DNA of 64,000 nt, taken from positions 62,001 to 126,000 of the forward strand of contig JAKFVL010000004.1 of assembly GCA_021732215.1 (NCBI GenBank). Reading direction: 5' to 3'. Numbering within the stretch: the first letter of the stretch is position 1; each line of letters begins with the position of its first letter. The DNA comes from Hyphomicrobiales bacterium. GTDB lineage: Bacteria > Pseudomonadota > Alphaproteobacteria > Rhizobiales > Xanthobacteraceae. A model generated the notes under the pieces. It ran no database searches and was not told where the DNA came from. It was given only the letters and a program-made list of their open reading frames with translations. This document shows positions 1-7,352 of the stretch, piece after piece. The translations under genes and the position numbers were made by a program.

Positions 1-122
1 ACCGTTCCGCCGAGCTGCGGAATGAAGGCAATCGGCGCTTCTTTCCGCAGTTGCGCCAGTGTCGGATAGGGATCGCGCCAGAACGCGGGCAGGTCGATAT
101 CGATGCGCGGCGCGGTGCTCAA
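1..122 (-). CDS. Cytochrome P450, N-terminal fragment (runs off the window start)
   Basis: Reading leftward from a TTG at 120-122 gives about 40 codons with the phrase FWRDPYPTLAQLRKEAPIAF. This is the typical opening of bacterial soluble cytochrome P450 proteins (the 'dPyp.y..lR...pv' region before helix A'). A GGAG Shine-Dalgarno sequence lies 6 bases upstream of the TTG, which decided the start. The haem-binding cysteine loop and the rest of the protein lie outside the window, so substrate class cannot be judged. It is divergent from the MarR gene at 355, a common arrangement for a regulated oxidative enzyme. The P450 assignment rests only on this short N-terminus. Confidence 0.6.
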   Translation of the reverse strand, partial: MSTAPRIDIDLPAFWRDPYPTLAQLRKEAPIAFIPQLGGT

Positions 123-354
123 GACGGCCTCCAGACCAGCTTCGCAGAACCGGCCGCGAAGCCTTCCCCGGATTGCCGGATATTCCGGCGCGCAAATCAA
201 GAAAATATTCGCTGTTGTTTCCGCGCGGCGAAACCTTCGGTGCGTTGCAACAGCAGGAAATGATGTACGGTGGGACCGGAGCCGCGCTCTGCGGCTCCGG
301 CAGCGGTCATTGGCCCGTTGCGGAACGGCCCTCCCGACAACGACATTCACAACG

Positions 355-843
355 ATGAGCCGCAGCAAATCGACAAGCTCCCGCAAGAACGGCCCCTTGC
401 TCGATCTCGATCGTTATGTGCCGGCGCTCATCACTTTTGTCGCAAACAAGCTGTCCAACAACGCGACCAGCGTTTATCAGAAGCGCTTCGGTGTCACCGT
501 CACCGAGTGGCGGATTCTGTCGCAGCTAGCGATCGAGCCGGGAATTCCGGCATCCCGGATCTGTCAGGTGATTGGCTTCGACAAGGGGCCGGTCAGCCGC
601 AATCTGGGTGTGATGGAAAGCCGCGGGCTGGTCGCGATCAAGGCCGATCCGTCAGACGGCCGCAGCCATTCGATCACGCTGACCGCGAAGGGGCGCGCGG
701 TCCACGACAAGGTGCTTCAGCTGGCGCTCGAGCGCGAACGTAAATTGCTATCGTGCCTGAGCAAAAGCGAACGCGAGACGCTGATCGGTCTGCTGCAGCG
801 CGTTCACGGCAACCTCGGCGCGGTCACCGGCGCGTCCGATTGA
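355..843 (+). CDS. MarR-family transcriptional regulator
   Basis: This is a 162-residue winged-helix repressor-type protein. Residues about 45-125 carry the MarR core: VTVTEWRILSQLA leads into the DNA-recognition region (FDKGPVSRNLGVME) and the beta-wing DPSDGRSHSITLTAKG. The ATG at 355 gives a normal MarR length; longer upstream reading is not family-like. It is divergent from the P450 fragment and converges with the MATE exporter gene, overlapping its 3' end by 40 bp. Such pairs often have the regulator control a neighbouring exporter or enzyme in response to an aromatic ligand. The ligand here is unknown. Confidence 0.85.
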   Translation: MSRSKSTSSRKNGPLLDLDRYVPALITFVANKLSNNATSVYQKRFGVTVTEWRILSQLAIEPGIPASRICQVIGFDKGPVSRNLGVMESRGLVAIKADPSDGRSHSITLTAKGRAVHDKVLQLALERERKLLSCLSKSERETLIGLLQRVHGNLGAVTGASD

Positions 844-2246
844 AGCTGCAGCCGCTTCGTCAGCAGATAGAACCGCCCGACCAGCAGAGCCGCATAGGCT
901 GCGGTGCCGCATGACAGGCCGATCCAGACGCCGATCGCGCCGAAGCCAAACGTGAACGCAAGCGCGTAGGCGACGCCAAAGCCGAGCACCCAGTAGCTGA
1001 ACGCGGCCATCAGCATCGGGATGCGCGTATCGTTGAGGCCGCGCAATGCGCCGGCCGCGACTGTCTGGACGCCGTCGGCGACAAAGAACGTCGCGCCGAC
1101 CATCAGCAGTGTCGCGACCAGATCGACCGTCCTCATGATGTCGCCGCCGGTGCCGAGAAACGCAAACGCGATCTGGTAACGCACCGCGATCACGGCCAGC
1201 GTCATCGCCGCCATGAACAATGCGCCGAGCACGATCGCGACGAATCCCGCACGGCGCGTGGATGCGACATCGCCACGCCCGACCGCGTGGCCGACACGCA
1301 CGGTCGCCGCCATGCCGATGCCAAACGGGACCATGAACAGGATCGCCGCGATCTGCAGCGAGATCTGATGCGCTGTGATCGCCGTGGTGCTGATCAAGCC
1401 CATCAGCAGCGCCGCCGCCGAGAACAGCCCGTATTCCAGCAGGAACGACATCGAGATCGGCACGCCGATGACCAGAAGCTGTTTCATCAGCGACCAGTCG
1501 ATCCGCCAGAAGCGGCCCAGCACGTGATATTTTTTGAACGGGCGGCGCGTATGGCAGAACCACAGCCCCGCAGCGCACATGCCGACATTGACGATCGATG
1601 TCGCAAGGCCAGCGCCGAACAGGCCGAGCTGCGGCAGTCCGAAATGCCCATGGATCAGCGCATAGGCCAGCAGCCCATTCGCCGGAATCGCGACAAGCGT
1701 GATCCACAGTCCCGGTTCGGGGCGGTTCACCGCGCCCATGAAGCTGCGGATGGCGATGAACCACAGCGCCGGAACGATGCACCAGCCAAGCCCCATCAGA
1801 TATTGCTGCGCGAGCTTGGCGCTCTCCGGCGCCTGGCCGAGCCAGATCAGGAGCCGCTCGCCGAACAGCGGGATCGCCATCAGCGGCAGCGCGACGAACA
1901 GTGCGGTCCACAGACCGACGCGCAACGCACGGCGGACGATGCGCGGATCGCGCGCACCGAAGGCCTGCGCGGCCAAAGGCGCAACCGCCGAAACCAGCCC
2001 CATGCCCAGCGTGAAGCCGATGAAAAAAATGGTATGCGCCAGAGCCGCTGCAGCGACAGCCTGCTCGCCGAGACGGCCGATCAGCGCGAGATCGGTCGTC
2101 ATCATCGCGATCTGGCCCAATTGAGTGAGCGCGATCGGAATGGCGAGCTTCAGCGTTTCGGCCAGTTCGATCAGAACGTGGCCGCGAACGGTGAGCGAAG
2201 CGCCGGCGTGCGCCGGTGCTGGCGTGATGGTCTCGATTGAGGACAT
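804..2246 (-). CDS. MATE-family multidrug efflux transporter
   Basis: The 480-residue hydrophobic protein has about 12 predicted membrane helices and belongs to the MATE (NorM/DinF) family, which exports cationic drugs or metabolites in exchange for Na+ or H+. Family hallmarks are visible near the N-terminus (LAIPIALTQLGQIAMMTTDL, then IGRLGEQAVAAAALA) and the internal duplication repeats this pattern in the second half. The ATG at 2246 (MSSIETITPA) was chosen over one 16 codons upstream because the longer leader is Cys/His-rich and not family-like. The 3' end overlaps the MarR gene on the other strand. Substrate unknown. Confidence 0.88.
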   Translation of the reverse strand: MSSIETITPAPAHAGASLTVRGHVLIELAETLKLAIPIALTQLGQIAMMTTDLALIGRLGEQAVAAAALAHTIFFIGFTLGMGLVSAVAPLAAQAFGARDPRIVRRALRVGLWTALFVALPLMAIPLFGERLLIWLGQAPESAKLAQQYLMGLGWCIVPALWFIAIRSFMGAVNRPEPGLWITLVAIPANGLLAYALIHGHFGLPQLGLFGAGLATSIVNVGMCAAGLWFCHTRRPFKKYHVLGRFWRIDWSLMKQLLVIGVPISMSFLLEYGLFSAAALLMGLISTTAITAHQISLQIAAILFMVPFGIGMAATVRVGHAVGRGDVASTRRAGFVAIVLGALFMAAMTLAVIAVRYQIAFAFLGTGGDIMRTVDLVATLLMVGATFFVADGVQTVAAGALRGLNDTRIPMLMAAFSYWVLGFGVAYALAFTFGFGAIGVWIGLSCGTAAYAALLVGRFYLLTKRLQLQSDAPVTAPRLP

Positions 2247-2309
2247 GGCGTTCGTGTTACAGCAATCCGTGCCAAAAAAGTGGCAGGAAGCCAAAAATGG
2301 CAGGCGGCG

Positions 2310-3488
2310 TCAGGCGCGGTTTATGACGTCTTCCTCGCGCGTGCCACCGGAAAAATTGCGATAGATGAATTGCGACGCGCCTTCCGCCGCTTCCCGCTCG
2401 GCGGTCTTGAAAATTCCCTCGTGCAGCGGCGATAGCGCGCAGGCCGGGTCCGTATTGCCGGCGTCGCCGGTAAGCGCGAAGGCCTGGCATCGGCAGCCGC
2501 CGAAATCCTCCTCGCGATGGTCGCAGCTGCGGCATGGCTCTGGCATCCAGCCCGTGCCGCGATAGCGGTTGAGAGCCTCGGAATTCTCCCAGATCCACGC
2601 AATCGAATGATCGCGCACCGAATCGAATGCGAGGCCGGTGATGGTTTCGGCGGCGTGGCAGGGCAGCACCTTGCCGGACGGCGAGATGTTGAAGAACTGC
2701 CGCCCCCAGCCGCCCATGCATTTCTTCGGACGAATGGCGTAATAGTCCGGCACCACGTAGTCGATCGCGAGCGTGCCTTTCAGGCGCGTCTGCGCATCCT
2801 CGACGATGCGGGTGCAGTCCTCGATCTGCTGGAGTGTCGGCATCAGCGCCGCGCGGTTCTTCAATGCCCAGCCGTAGTACTGCACGTTGGCGACTTCGAG
2901 CCGGTCGGCATCGAGATCGACCGCCATTTGAATCACGTCGGAAAGCTGATGCAGGTTCTGCCGGTGCATCACGGCGTTCACCGTGAGCGGCAGATCGAGC
3001 TCGCGGGCCCAGCGCGCCACCTGAATCTTCTTGTCGTGCGATTTCGCCAGCCCCGCGACGCGATCGGCGACGATGGTTTCGCTGCCCTGAAAACTGATCT
3101 GGATATGACTGAGGCCTGCATCGGCGAGGTCTTTCAGTTTCTCCCGCGTCAGCAACACCGCCGATGTAATGAGGTTGGTGTAGAGGCCGACATCGTTGGC
3201 GTGTCTCACGATTTCGGCGAGGTCTTTGCGCACCGTCGGCTCGCCGCCCGAAAAATGAATCTGCAACACGCCGATCTGCGCCAGCTCGGTTAGCGTCTTG
3301 CGCCACTCGTCGGTCGTGAGTTCCTGGCCCGCGCGCTCGAGATCGACCGGATTCGAGCAATAGGGACATTGCAGCGGACAGCGGTGAGTCAGCTCGGCCA
3401 GCACCGCCAGCGGAATCACATGATCTCGCGCCACCGGCGCCACGGGCGCGATGCCGCTCTCGATGCGGGTCACGCCGGTTTCACTCAT
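2310..3488 (-). CDS. pqqE: PQQ biosynthesis radical-SAM enzyme PqqE
   Basis: This 392-residue radical SAM protein forms the Glu-Tyr carbon-carbon cross-link in PqqA while PqqD presents the peptide. The SAM [4Fe-4S] site is CPLQCPYC (Cys37, Cys41, Cys44). The C-terminal SPASM region carries auxiliary-cluster cysteines (CRSCDHREEDFGGCRCQA). Length and order are typical. The start at 3488 overlaps the end of pqqD by 8 bp, so translation is probably coupled. It is last in the pqqABCDE operon; no pqqF/G protease gene follows, as is usual in alphaproteobacteria. Confidence 0.97.
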   Translation of the reverse strand: MSETGVTRIESGIAPVAPVARDHVIPLAVLAELTHRCPLQCPYCSNPVDLERAGQELTTDEWRKTLTELAQIGVLQIHFSGGEPTVRKDLAEIVRHANDVGLYTNLITSAVLLTREKLKDLADAGLSHIQISFQGSETIVADRVAGLAKSHDKKIQVARWARELDLPLTVNAVMHRQNLHQLSDVIQMAVDLDADRLEVANVQYYGWALKNRAALMPTLQQIEDCTRIVEDAQTRLKGTLAIDYVVPDYYAIRPKKCMGGWGRQFFNISPSGKVLPCHAAETITGLAFDSVRDHSIAWIWENSEALNRYRGTGWMPEPCRSCDHREEDFGGCRCQAFALTGDAGNTDPACALSPLHEGIFKTAEREAAEGASQFIYRNFSGGTREEDVINRA

Positions 3489-3798
3489 GGCTCACGGCAC
3501 CCTTGTCGGCGAGGAAACCCTTGTCGGCCAAATCCTGCAGCATCGCGATCACATCGGCGCCGATGTCCTTGCGATCCGCCGCATACTTCGCTGCTAGTCT
3601 ATCGACCATATCGCTCACGGTGCGCTCGCCGTCGCACAGTTGCAGCACTTCCACCGCCGTCTCGTCAGGCGCGAGCACGCGCTCCGGCGCAAGGATCACC
3701 CATGCCTGCCGCGTCTCGTCGAAGCGAAACTTGACGTGCCGGGGCAGCGCGGGGCGGCTGGCCTCGCCGATCGTGACGTTGCGCGTGCGGGTCGTCAT
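3481..3798 (-). CDS. pqqD: PqqA-binding peptide chaperone PqqD
   Basis: The 105-residue protein is a RiPP-recognition element that binds the PqqA precursor and delivers it to PqqE. Recognisable family features are the N-terminal RPALPRHVKFRFDETRQAW strand region, then LAPERVLAPDETAVEVLQLCDG and the helical end with QDLADKGFL. The ATG at 3798 overlaps the pqqC stop (ATGA), which sets the start; upstream in-frame codons lie inside pqqC and are not used. It sits between pqqC and pqqE in the standard order. Confidence 0.95.
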   Translation of the reverse strand: MTTRTRNVTIGEASRPALPRHVKFRFDETRQAWVILAPERVLAPDETAVEVLQLCDGERTVSDMVDRLAAKYAADRKDIGADVIAMLQDLADKGFLADKGAVSHE

Positions 3799-4580
3799 CC
3801 GTTGGCCTTGTGGTCTTTGGGCACGAACGCACCGGGCGGAATGTGACCGTCGACATAGGCGTGGTACAGCGCGTCGAGCTGCACCCACAGCACGTTGGTC
3901 TTGAAGATCAGCGCGTTGCAGACCGCTTCGCGCTCCTCCGGATTGCGCGCATTCTGCCGCACGTATTTCAGCGCGAAATTCGCATCGCGCGGCGCCTGCT
4001 CCATACGGCGGCTGAAGTAGCTCATGATGTCCGGATTGACGAAGTCATAGTGCTTCAGCATTCCGGAAATGCGTTCCTCGTGCAGGTTCGGCGCGAACAA
4101 TTCCGTCAGCGACGAGGCGATGGCTTCCAGCGGCGTCTTCTCGCGCACGAAATGCACGTAGGCCTCCACCGCGAAGCGCGTCGCGGGCAGGATGCCTTCG
4201 GTGGATTCTACATATTTGCTGTCGAGCCCAAGGCCCTCGGTCAGTTTCAGCCAGCGTTCGATTCCGCCCTCGGAGCCGGTGTCACCGTCATGATCCTCGA
4301 TGCGGTGCCGCCATTCCAGCCGCGTGGCGCGGTCGCGGAAGCGCGAGATCACCACCGCGTCCTTGATCGGGATCGTGCTCTGGTAGAAATAGCGGTTCAG
4401 CGCCCACGCTTGCACCTGCCCCTTGTTGAGCTGGCCGCCGTGCAGCAGGCGGTGAAAAGGATGCAGACTGTGATAGCGCGTCGCGCCGATGGCGCGTAGC
4501 CGCGCTTCCAGCTCGTCGGCGCTGTTGAGCGGAGCCTTCGATGTTGCAAGACTGGCGGCAAGATCGGCGGGCGCGTTCAC
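3795..4580 (-). CDS. pqqC: Pyrroloquinoline-quinone synthase PqqC
   Basis: PqqC is a cofactorless oxidase of the haem-oxygenase/TenA fold. It performs the final ring closure and eight-electron oxidation of AHQQ to PQQ. The sequence shows YHSLHPFHRLLHGGQLNKGQ near residue 35 and NRYFYQSTIP just after, both family signatures. I chose the GTG at 4580 (VNAPADLAAS): it overlaps the pqqB stop as GTGA, and GGAG lies 8 bases upstream. The ATG at 4616 would overlap pqqB by 40 bp and add a non-conserved leader. The resulting 261 residues match the family length. Confidence 0.94.
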   Translation of the reverse strand: MNAPADLAASLATSKAPLNSADELEARLRAIGATRYHSLHPFHRLLHGGQLNKGQVQAWALNRYFYQSTIPIKDAVVISRFRDRATRLEWRHRIEDHDGDTGSEGGIERWLKLTEGLGLDSKYVESTEGILPATRFAVEAYVHFVREKTPLEAIASSLTELFAPNLHEERISGMLKHYDFVNPDIMSYFSRRMEQAPRDANFALKYVRQNARNPEEREAVCNALIFKTNVLWVQLDALYHAYVDGHIPPGAFVPKDHKANG

Positions 4581-5506
4581 AGGTGAAACTCCATGCCGTC
4601 GCGCGGGATTTGCCATCCCGCCTGTTCGGCGCTCCGCCGCTCGGACGATTGATCGAGCAATGCGGGATTCGAATTGTTGATGTGAAGAAAAATCTTTTGC
4701 CCGATGCCGAGTTCGCCGAGCGCGGCCATCGCGCCGTTTGTTCCCGACATCGAGACATGACCCATGCGCTGGCCGGTTTTCCGAGACAGGCCAGCTTCGA
4801 TCAGTTCATCGTCACGCCAAAGCGTGCCGTCGAAAAACACCAGCGGCGCTCCGGCGAGCATCGCTTTCAGTTCCGGCGTCACCTCCGCGCATGCCGGGAT
4901 GAAGAAGAACGCCTTGTCTTCCGAAGCGTGGCGGATTTTCAGGCCGAGCGTACCGCCATCATCGCGCGCTGCCGCCAGCGACGACGCATCGCTTTCGAGA
5001 TAGAGCGCTTCCTTGCCCGGAACCTTGAAGGGCGTGATCTCCAGCCCCGAGGCCGATCCATCGGGAAGCATCGGGTTGAATGCTTGCCCGCTCGTCATCG
5101 CGTGGCGCTTGACGCGCTCCGTAGCCAAAACATTGAAGATGCTGTTGGCTTTCAGCGTGTCGAGCACGGCCTGATGCGCGTGGATCGCAAACGGCGATCC
5201 TTCGCGCAGCGTCAACAGACCGGCGATGGCGTCGATCTCGCCGTTGGTCAGGATCACGCCGGCAATCGGGCTGTCGCGCAGCCGGTCAGGCCGCGGATGG
5301 AGCTGCGGCGTGGCGACGATCTGCTGACGAATGTCGGGGGAGGCATTAATCAAATACCAGTGATCCCCGTCTGCGCTGACGGCGATGGAGCACTGGGTCA
5401 TTTGAAGATTCGGGTCGCGCCGCGCCCGGTTACAATTGTCGCAACCGCAATTCCATTGCGGAAGCCCGCCGCCCGCCGCGGTCCCAAGGACGATGATGCG
5501 AAGCAT
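4577..5506 (-). CDS. pqqB: PQQ biosynthesis protein PqqB
   Basis: The 309-residue protein has a metallo-beta-lactamase fold. PqqB is reported as an oxygenase or hydroxylase acting on the cross-linked Glu-Tyr intermediate. Family signatures are the start MLRIIVLGTAAGGGLPQWNC, the CGCDNCNRAR zinc-cysteine cluster, LINASPDIRQQ, and HINNSNPAL near the C-terminus. The ATG at 5506 begins directly at the conserved first strand; an upstream in-frame ATG adds 26 unrelated residues. Second gene of the pqq operon, 55 bp after pqqA. Confidence 0.96.
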   Translation of the reverse strand: MLRIIVLGTAAGGGLPQWNCGCDNCNRARRDPNLQMTQCSIAVSADGDHWYLINASPDIRQQIVATPQLHPRPDRLRDSPIAGVILTNGEIDAIAGLLTLREGSPFAIHAHQAVLDTLKANSIFNVLATERVKRHAMTSGQAFNPMLPDGSASGLEITPFKVPGKEALYLESDASSLAAARDDGGTLGLKIRHASEDKAFFFIPACAEVTPELKAMLAGAPLVFFDGTLWRDDELIEAGLSRKTGQRMGHVSMSGTNGAMAALGELGIGQKIFLHINNSNPALLDQSSERRSAEQAGWQIPRDGMEFHL

Positions 5507-5561
5507 CCCGAAGCCCCCGGACCTTAGGCAAGCGATTGTTGGAACGTATCTTTCGCCGTTC

Positions 5562-5642
5562 TTACTTGCGCGCCGCGCAAGCATACATGTTGATTTCCAT
5601 GCCGACCGGCACTTCGACGATCTTGGGAGCTTTCCAGGCCAT
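5562..5642 (-). CDS. pqqA: PQQ precursor peptide PqqA
   Basis: This very short gene encodes 26 residues beginning MAWKAPKIVEVPVGMEINMY. Glu16 and Tyr20 form the conserved E-x3-Y pair that becomes the backbone of pyrroloquinoline quinone. The stop TAA is at 5562-5564 and the ATG at 5640-5642. GAGGA lies about 10 bases upstream. Its position immediately before pqqB, on the same strand, confirms the identity. The upstream gap 5643-5873 must contain the operon promoter, but I see no convincing sigma-70 boxes. Confidence 0.95.
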   Translation of the reverse strand: MAWKAPKIVEVPVGMEINMYACAARK

Positions 5643-5873
5643 TATCGTTTCCTCGCAGTTGCGAAATGAGATGCCGCATTGATCCGGGCACAGCGGGAGT
5701 GTCGGGAAGATACCGTCCGAAGTCAAGATTTAGGCAGCGGTTCGGGGTCCATGCCCACGGCGCAAACCCCATGATCGACAACGGTCTTTCACCCTCGCGG
5801 GTTCCGGATTTTGTTAGTCTGTGCCGCTGTTTGCGGGAGATATAACCATGGCAGGGAAGACGGGGGTGTCGCG

Positions 5874-6260
5874 ATGAAGATCGAGATTGTGAGTTCGGAC
5901 AGGGTGCCTGTCACCCCAGGCAGCGGCTTTTCCCCGGCGATCGCGGTCAGCGCCGAAACCCGCACTCTTTATATAAGCGGACAGGTTCCGGTGTCGGCCG
6001 GCCGTGCGCCTCCCGAGACCTTCAAGGAGCAAGCGGAGCTGGCATGGGCCAATGTCGGGGCGCAGTTGCTGGCCGCCGGCATGACCTTCGACAATCTGGT
6101 CAAGACCACCGTCATTTTGACGGACCGCAAATACGGTCCCGAATTCCGCGCGGTGCGCAAAGCTGTCCTCGGCAATCGCGCGCCGGCCTCGACCCTCATC
6201 ATCGCGGGATTGTTCGACGCCGCATGGATGGTCGAGATCGAAGGCGTCGCGGTGGCTTGA
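5874..6260 (+). CDS. RidA/YjgF-family enamine/imine deaminase
   Basis: The 128-residue protein belongs to the Rid family. Archetypal members hydrolyse reactive enamine/imine intermediates such as 2-aminoacrylate. The family pattern is visible: ISGQVPVSAGRAPPETFKEQ, then AQLLAAGMTFDNLVKTTVIL and the final strand VEIEGVAVA. The Arg that binds the substrate carboxylate in archetypal RidA is not clearly present in the usual context (APASTLIIAGLF), so it may be a RidA-like subgroup of different specificity. The start at 5874 (MKIEIVSS) fits the family; an upstream TTG would add 21 non-conserved residues. It is divergent from pqqA. Confidence 0.82.
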   Translation: MKIEIVSSDRVPVTPGSGFSPAIAVSAETRTLYISGQVPVSAGRAPPETFKEQAELAWANVGAQLLAAGMTFDNLVKTTVILTDRKYGPEFRAVRKAVLGNRAPASTLIIAGLFDAAWMVEIEGVAVA

Positions 6261-6266
6261 CGCCCG

Positions 6267-6482
6267 TCAATAGTGCGGCGGAGGCTCGTGCTGCGGTCCC
6301 TGCGCGGCGTTCGCCTGTGCTTCGCGCAACTGATCGGTCAGGCGCTCGACATTGCGCGTCAGTGCATCGATCTGCGCCCATTGCTTGGTGATGGTCTGGT
6401 TGAGCGTTTCGATCGCATCGTCCTGAAATGCGACGCGCTCTTCCAGCGTATCGATGCGGCGGGTGATGTCGCTGTCATTCAT
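6267..6482 (-). CDS. slyX: SlyX family protein
   Basis: A 71-residue acidic coiled-coil protein. Heptad-like sequence ([20 protein letters not shown], then [18 protein letters not shown]) covers nearly the whole chain, and the C-terminus EPPPHY is the conserved SlyX tail. The molecular role of SlyX is not established. The start overlaps the trhO stop by 8 bp, so the two are probably cotranscribed and translationally coupled. It converges with the RidA gene (6-bp gap). Confidence 0.9.
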   Translation of the reverse strand: MNDSDITRRIDTLEERVAFQDDAIETLNQTITKQWAQIDALTRNVERLTDQLREAQANAAQGPQHEPPPHY

Positions 6483-7242
6483 GATCGGCCGGGTCCTTCA
6501 CAGAGCTGGCGTTGTCGGCCACGGCGAGCCCGTGGCCGAGCGCGACGCGCTCGTCGAACACGAAGCAGTGGCCCTGCCAGCGGCTCTGCTGTTCAGGGAT
6601 CGTCTCGAGATATTTCAGGATGCCGCCCTTGAGATGATAGACCTCGTTGAAACCAAGCGACAAGAGATACGAGCTTGCTTTCTCGCAGCGGATACCGCCG
6701 GTGCAGAACATCGCGATCTTCCGATGCTTGTTGCGATCCAGCGACGCTGCGGTGAAGCTGCGGAAATCGCTGAATCGTCCGAGCTGCGGATCGGTCGCAC
6801 CCTTGAACGTACCCATCTCGACCTCGAACTGATTCCTTGTGTCGATCACCGTTACATCCGGATCGTCGAGCAGCGCATTCCAGTCCTTGGCCTCGACATA
6901 GGTACCGACGCGGCGCGCCGGATCGACATGCGGGTCGCCCAGCGTGACGATCTCCTTCTTCAGCCGCACCTTCATGCGCCCGAACGGCATGATCTTCGCA
7001 CGCGAAAATTTCAGTTCGAGATTGTTCAGCCGCCCGCCAAACAGCGGCCCGTTGCGCAGGTCTGCAAGGACCGCATCAATCGCCTCGTCATGTCCTGCGA
7101 TGGTGCCGTTGATGCCCTCATGCGCGAGCAGCAGCGTCCCCTTGATACCAAGCGCGTTGCACGCCGCAAGCAGCGGCTCGCGCAGTTCGCGGAAATCCGG
7201 CAGCGCGACGAATTGATAGAGGGCGGCGACCTTGAAGCTCAT
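6475..7242 (-). CDS. trhO: tRNA uridine(34) hydroxylase TrhO (YceA family rhodanese)
   Basis: The 255-residue protein consists of an N-terminal acylphosphatase-like domain ([29 protein letters not shown]) followed by a rhodanese domain. TrhO installs the 5-hydroxyl on U34 of certain tRNAs in an oxygen-dependent reaction. The rhodanese active-site loop reads [14 protein letters not shown], with the catalytic Cys in the same position as in E. coli YceA. The ATG at 7242 ([11 protein letters not shown]) starts at the conserved first strand; an upstream ATG at 7272 reaches into a repeat element and is unlikely. slyX follows and overlaps. Confidence 0.92.
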   Translation of the reverse strand: MSFKVAALYQFVALPDFRELREPLLAACNALGIKGTLLLAHEGINGTIAGHDEAIDAVLADLRNGPLFGGRLNNLELKFSRAKIMPFGRMKVRLKKEIVTLGDPHVDPARRVGTYVEAKDWNALLDDPDVTVIDTRNQFEVEMGTFKGATDPQLGRFSDFRSFTAASLDRNKHRKIAMFCTGGIRCEKASSYLLSLGFNEVYHLKGGILKYLETIPEQQSRWQGHCFVFDERVALGHGLAVADNASSVKDPADHE

Positions 7243-7267
7243 GACGGCGATGTAGCAGGCCAAAGCC

Positions 7268-7348
7268 GTCATTGCGAGCGAAGCGAAGCAATCCAGTTAG
7301 ATATTCAAGTGAGATGGATTGCTTCGTCGCTTTGCTCCTCGCAATGAC
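7268..7348. repeat. Inverted intergenic repeat, family 1 (GTCATTGCGAGCGAAGC type)
   Basis: An imperfect palindrome about 80 bp long. The left arm begins GTCATTGCGAGCGAAGCGAA and the right arm ends in TCGCAATGAC, with GCAATCCAG/TGGATTGC inner arms. The same unit recurs at 16190-16267, 20185-20263, 41033-41116 and 57891-58007. It fills the gap between nicB and trhO. Confidence 0.85.
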
Positions 7349-7352
7349 GAGA

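Noticed and set aside
4580-4616. PqqC start at the ATG 4616
   Set aside because: It would overlap pqqB by 40 bp; the GTG at 4580 has GGAG at the right distance and a GTGA junction.
2310-5642. A PQQ-dependent dehydrogenase linked to the pqq operon
   Set aside because: No quinoprotein dehydrogenase lies in the window; the nearby molybdenum hydroxylase NicAB uses haems, not PQQ.
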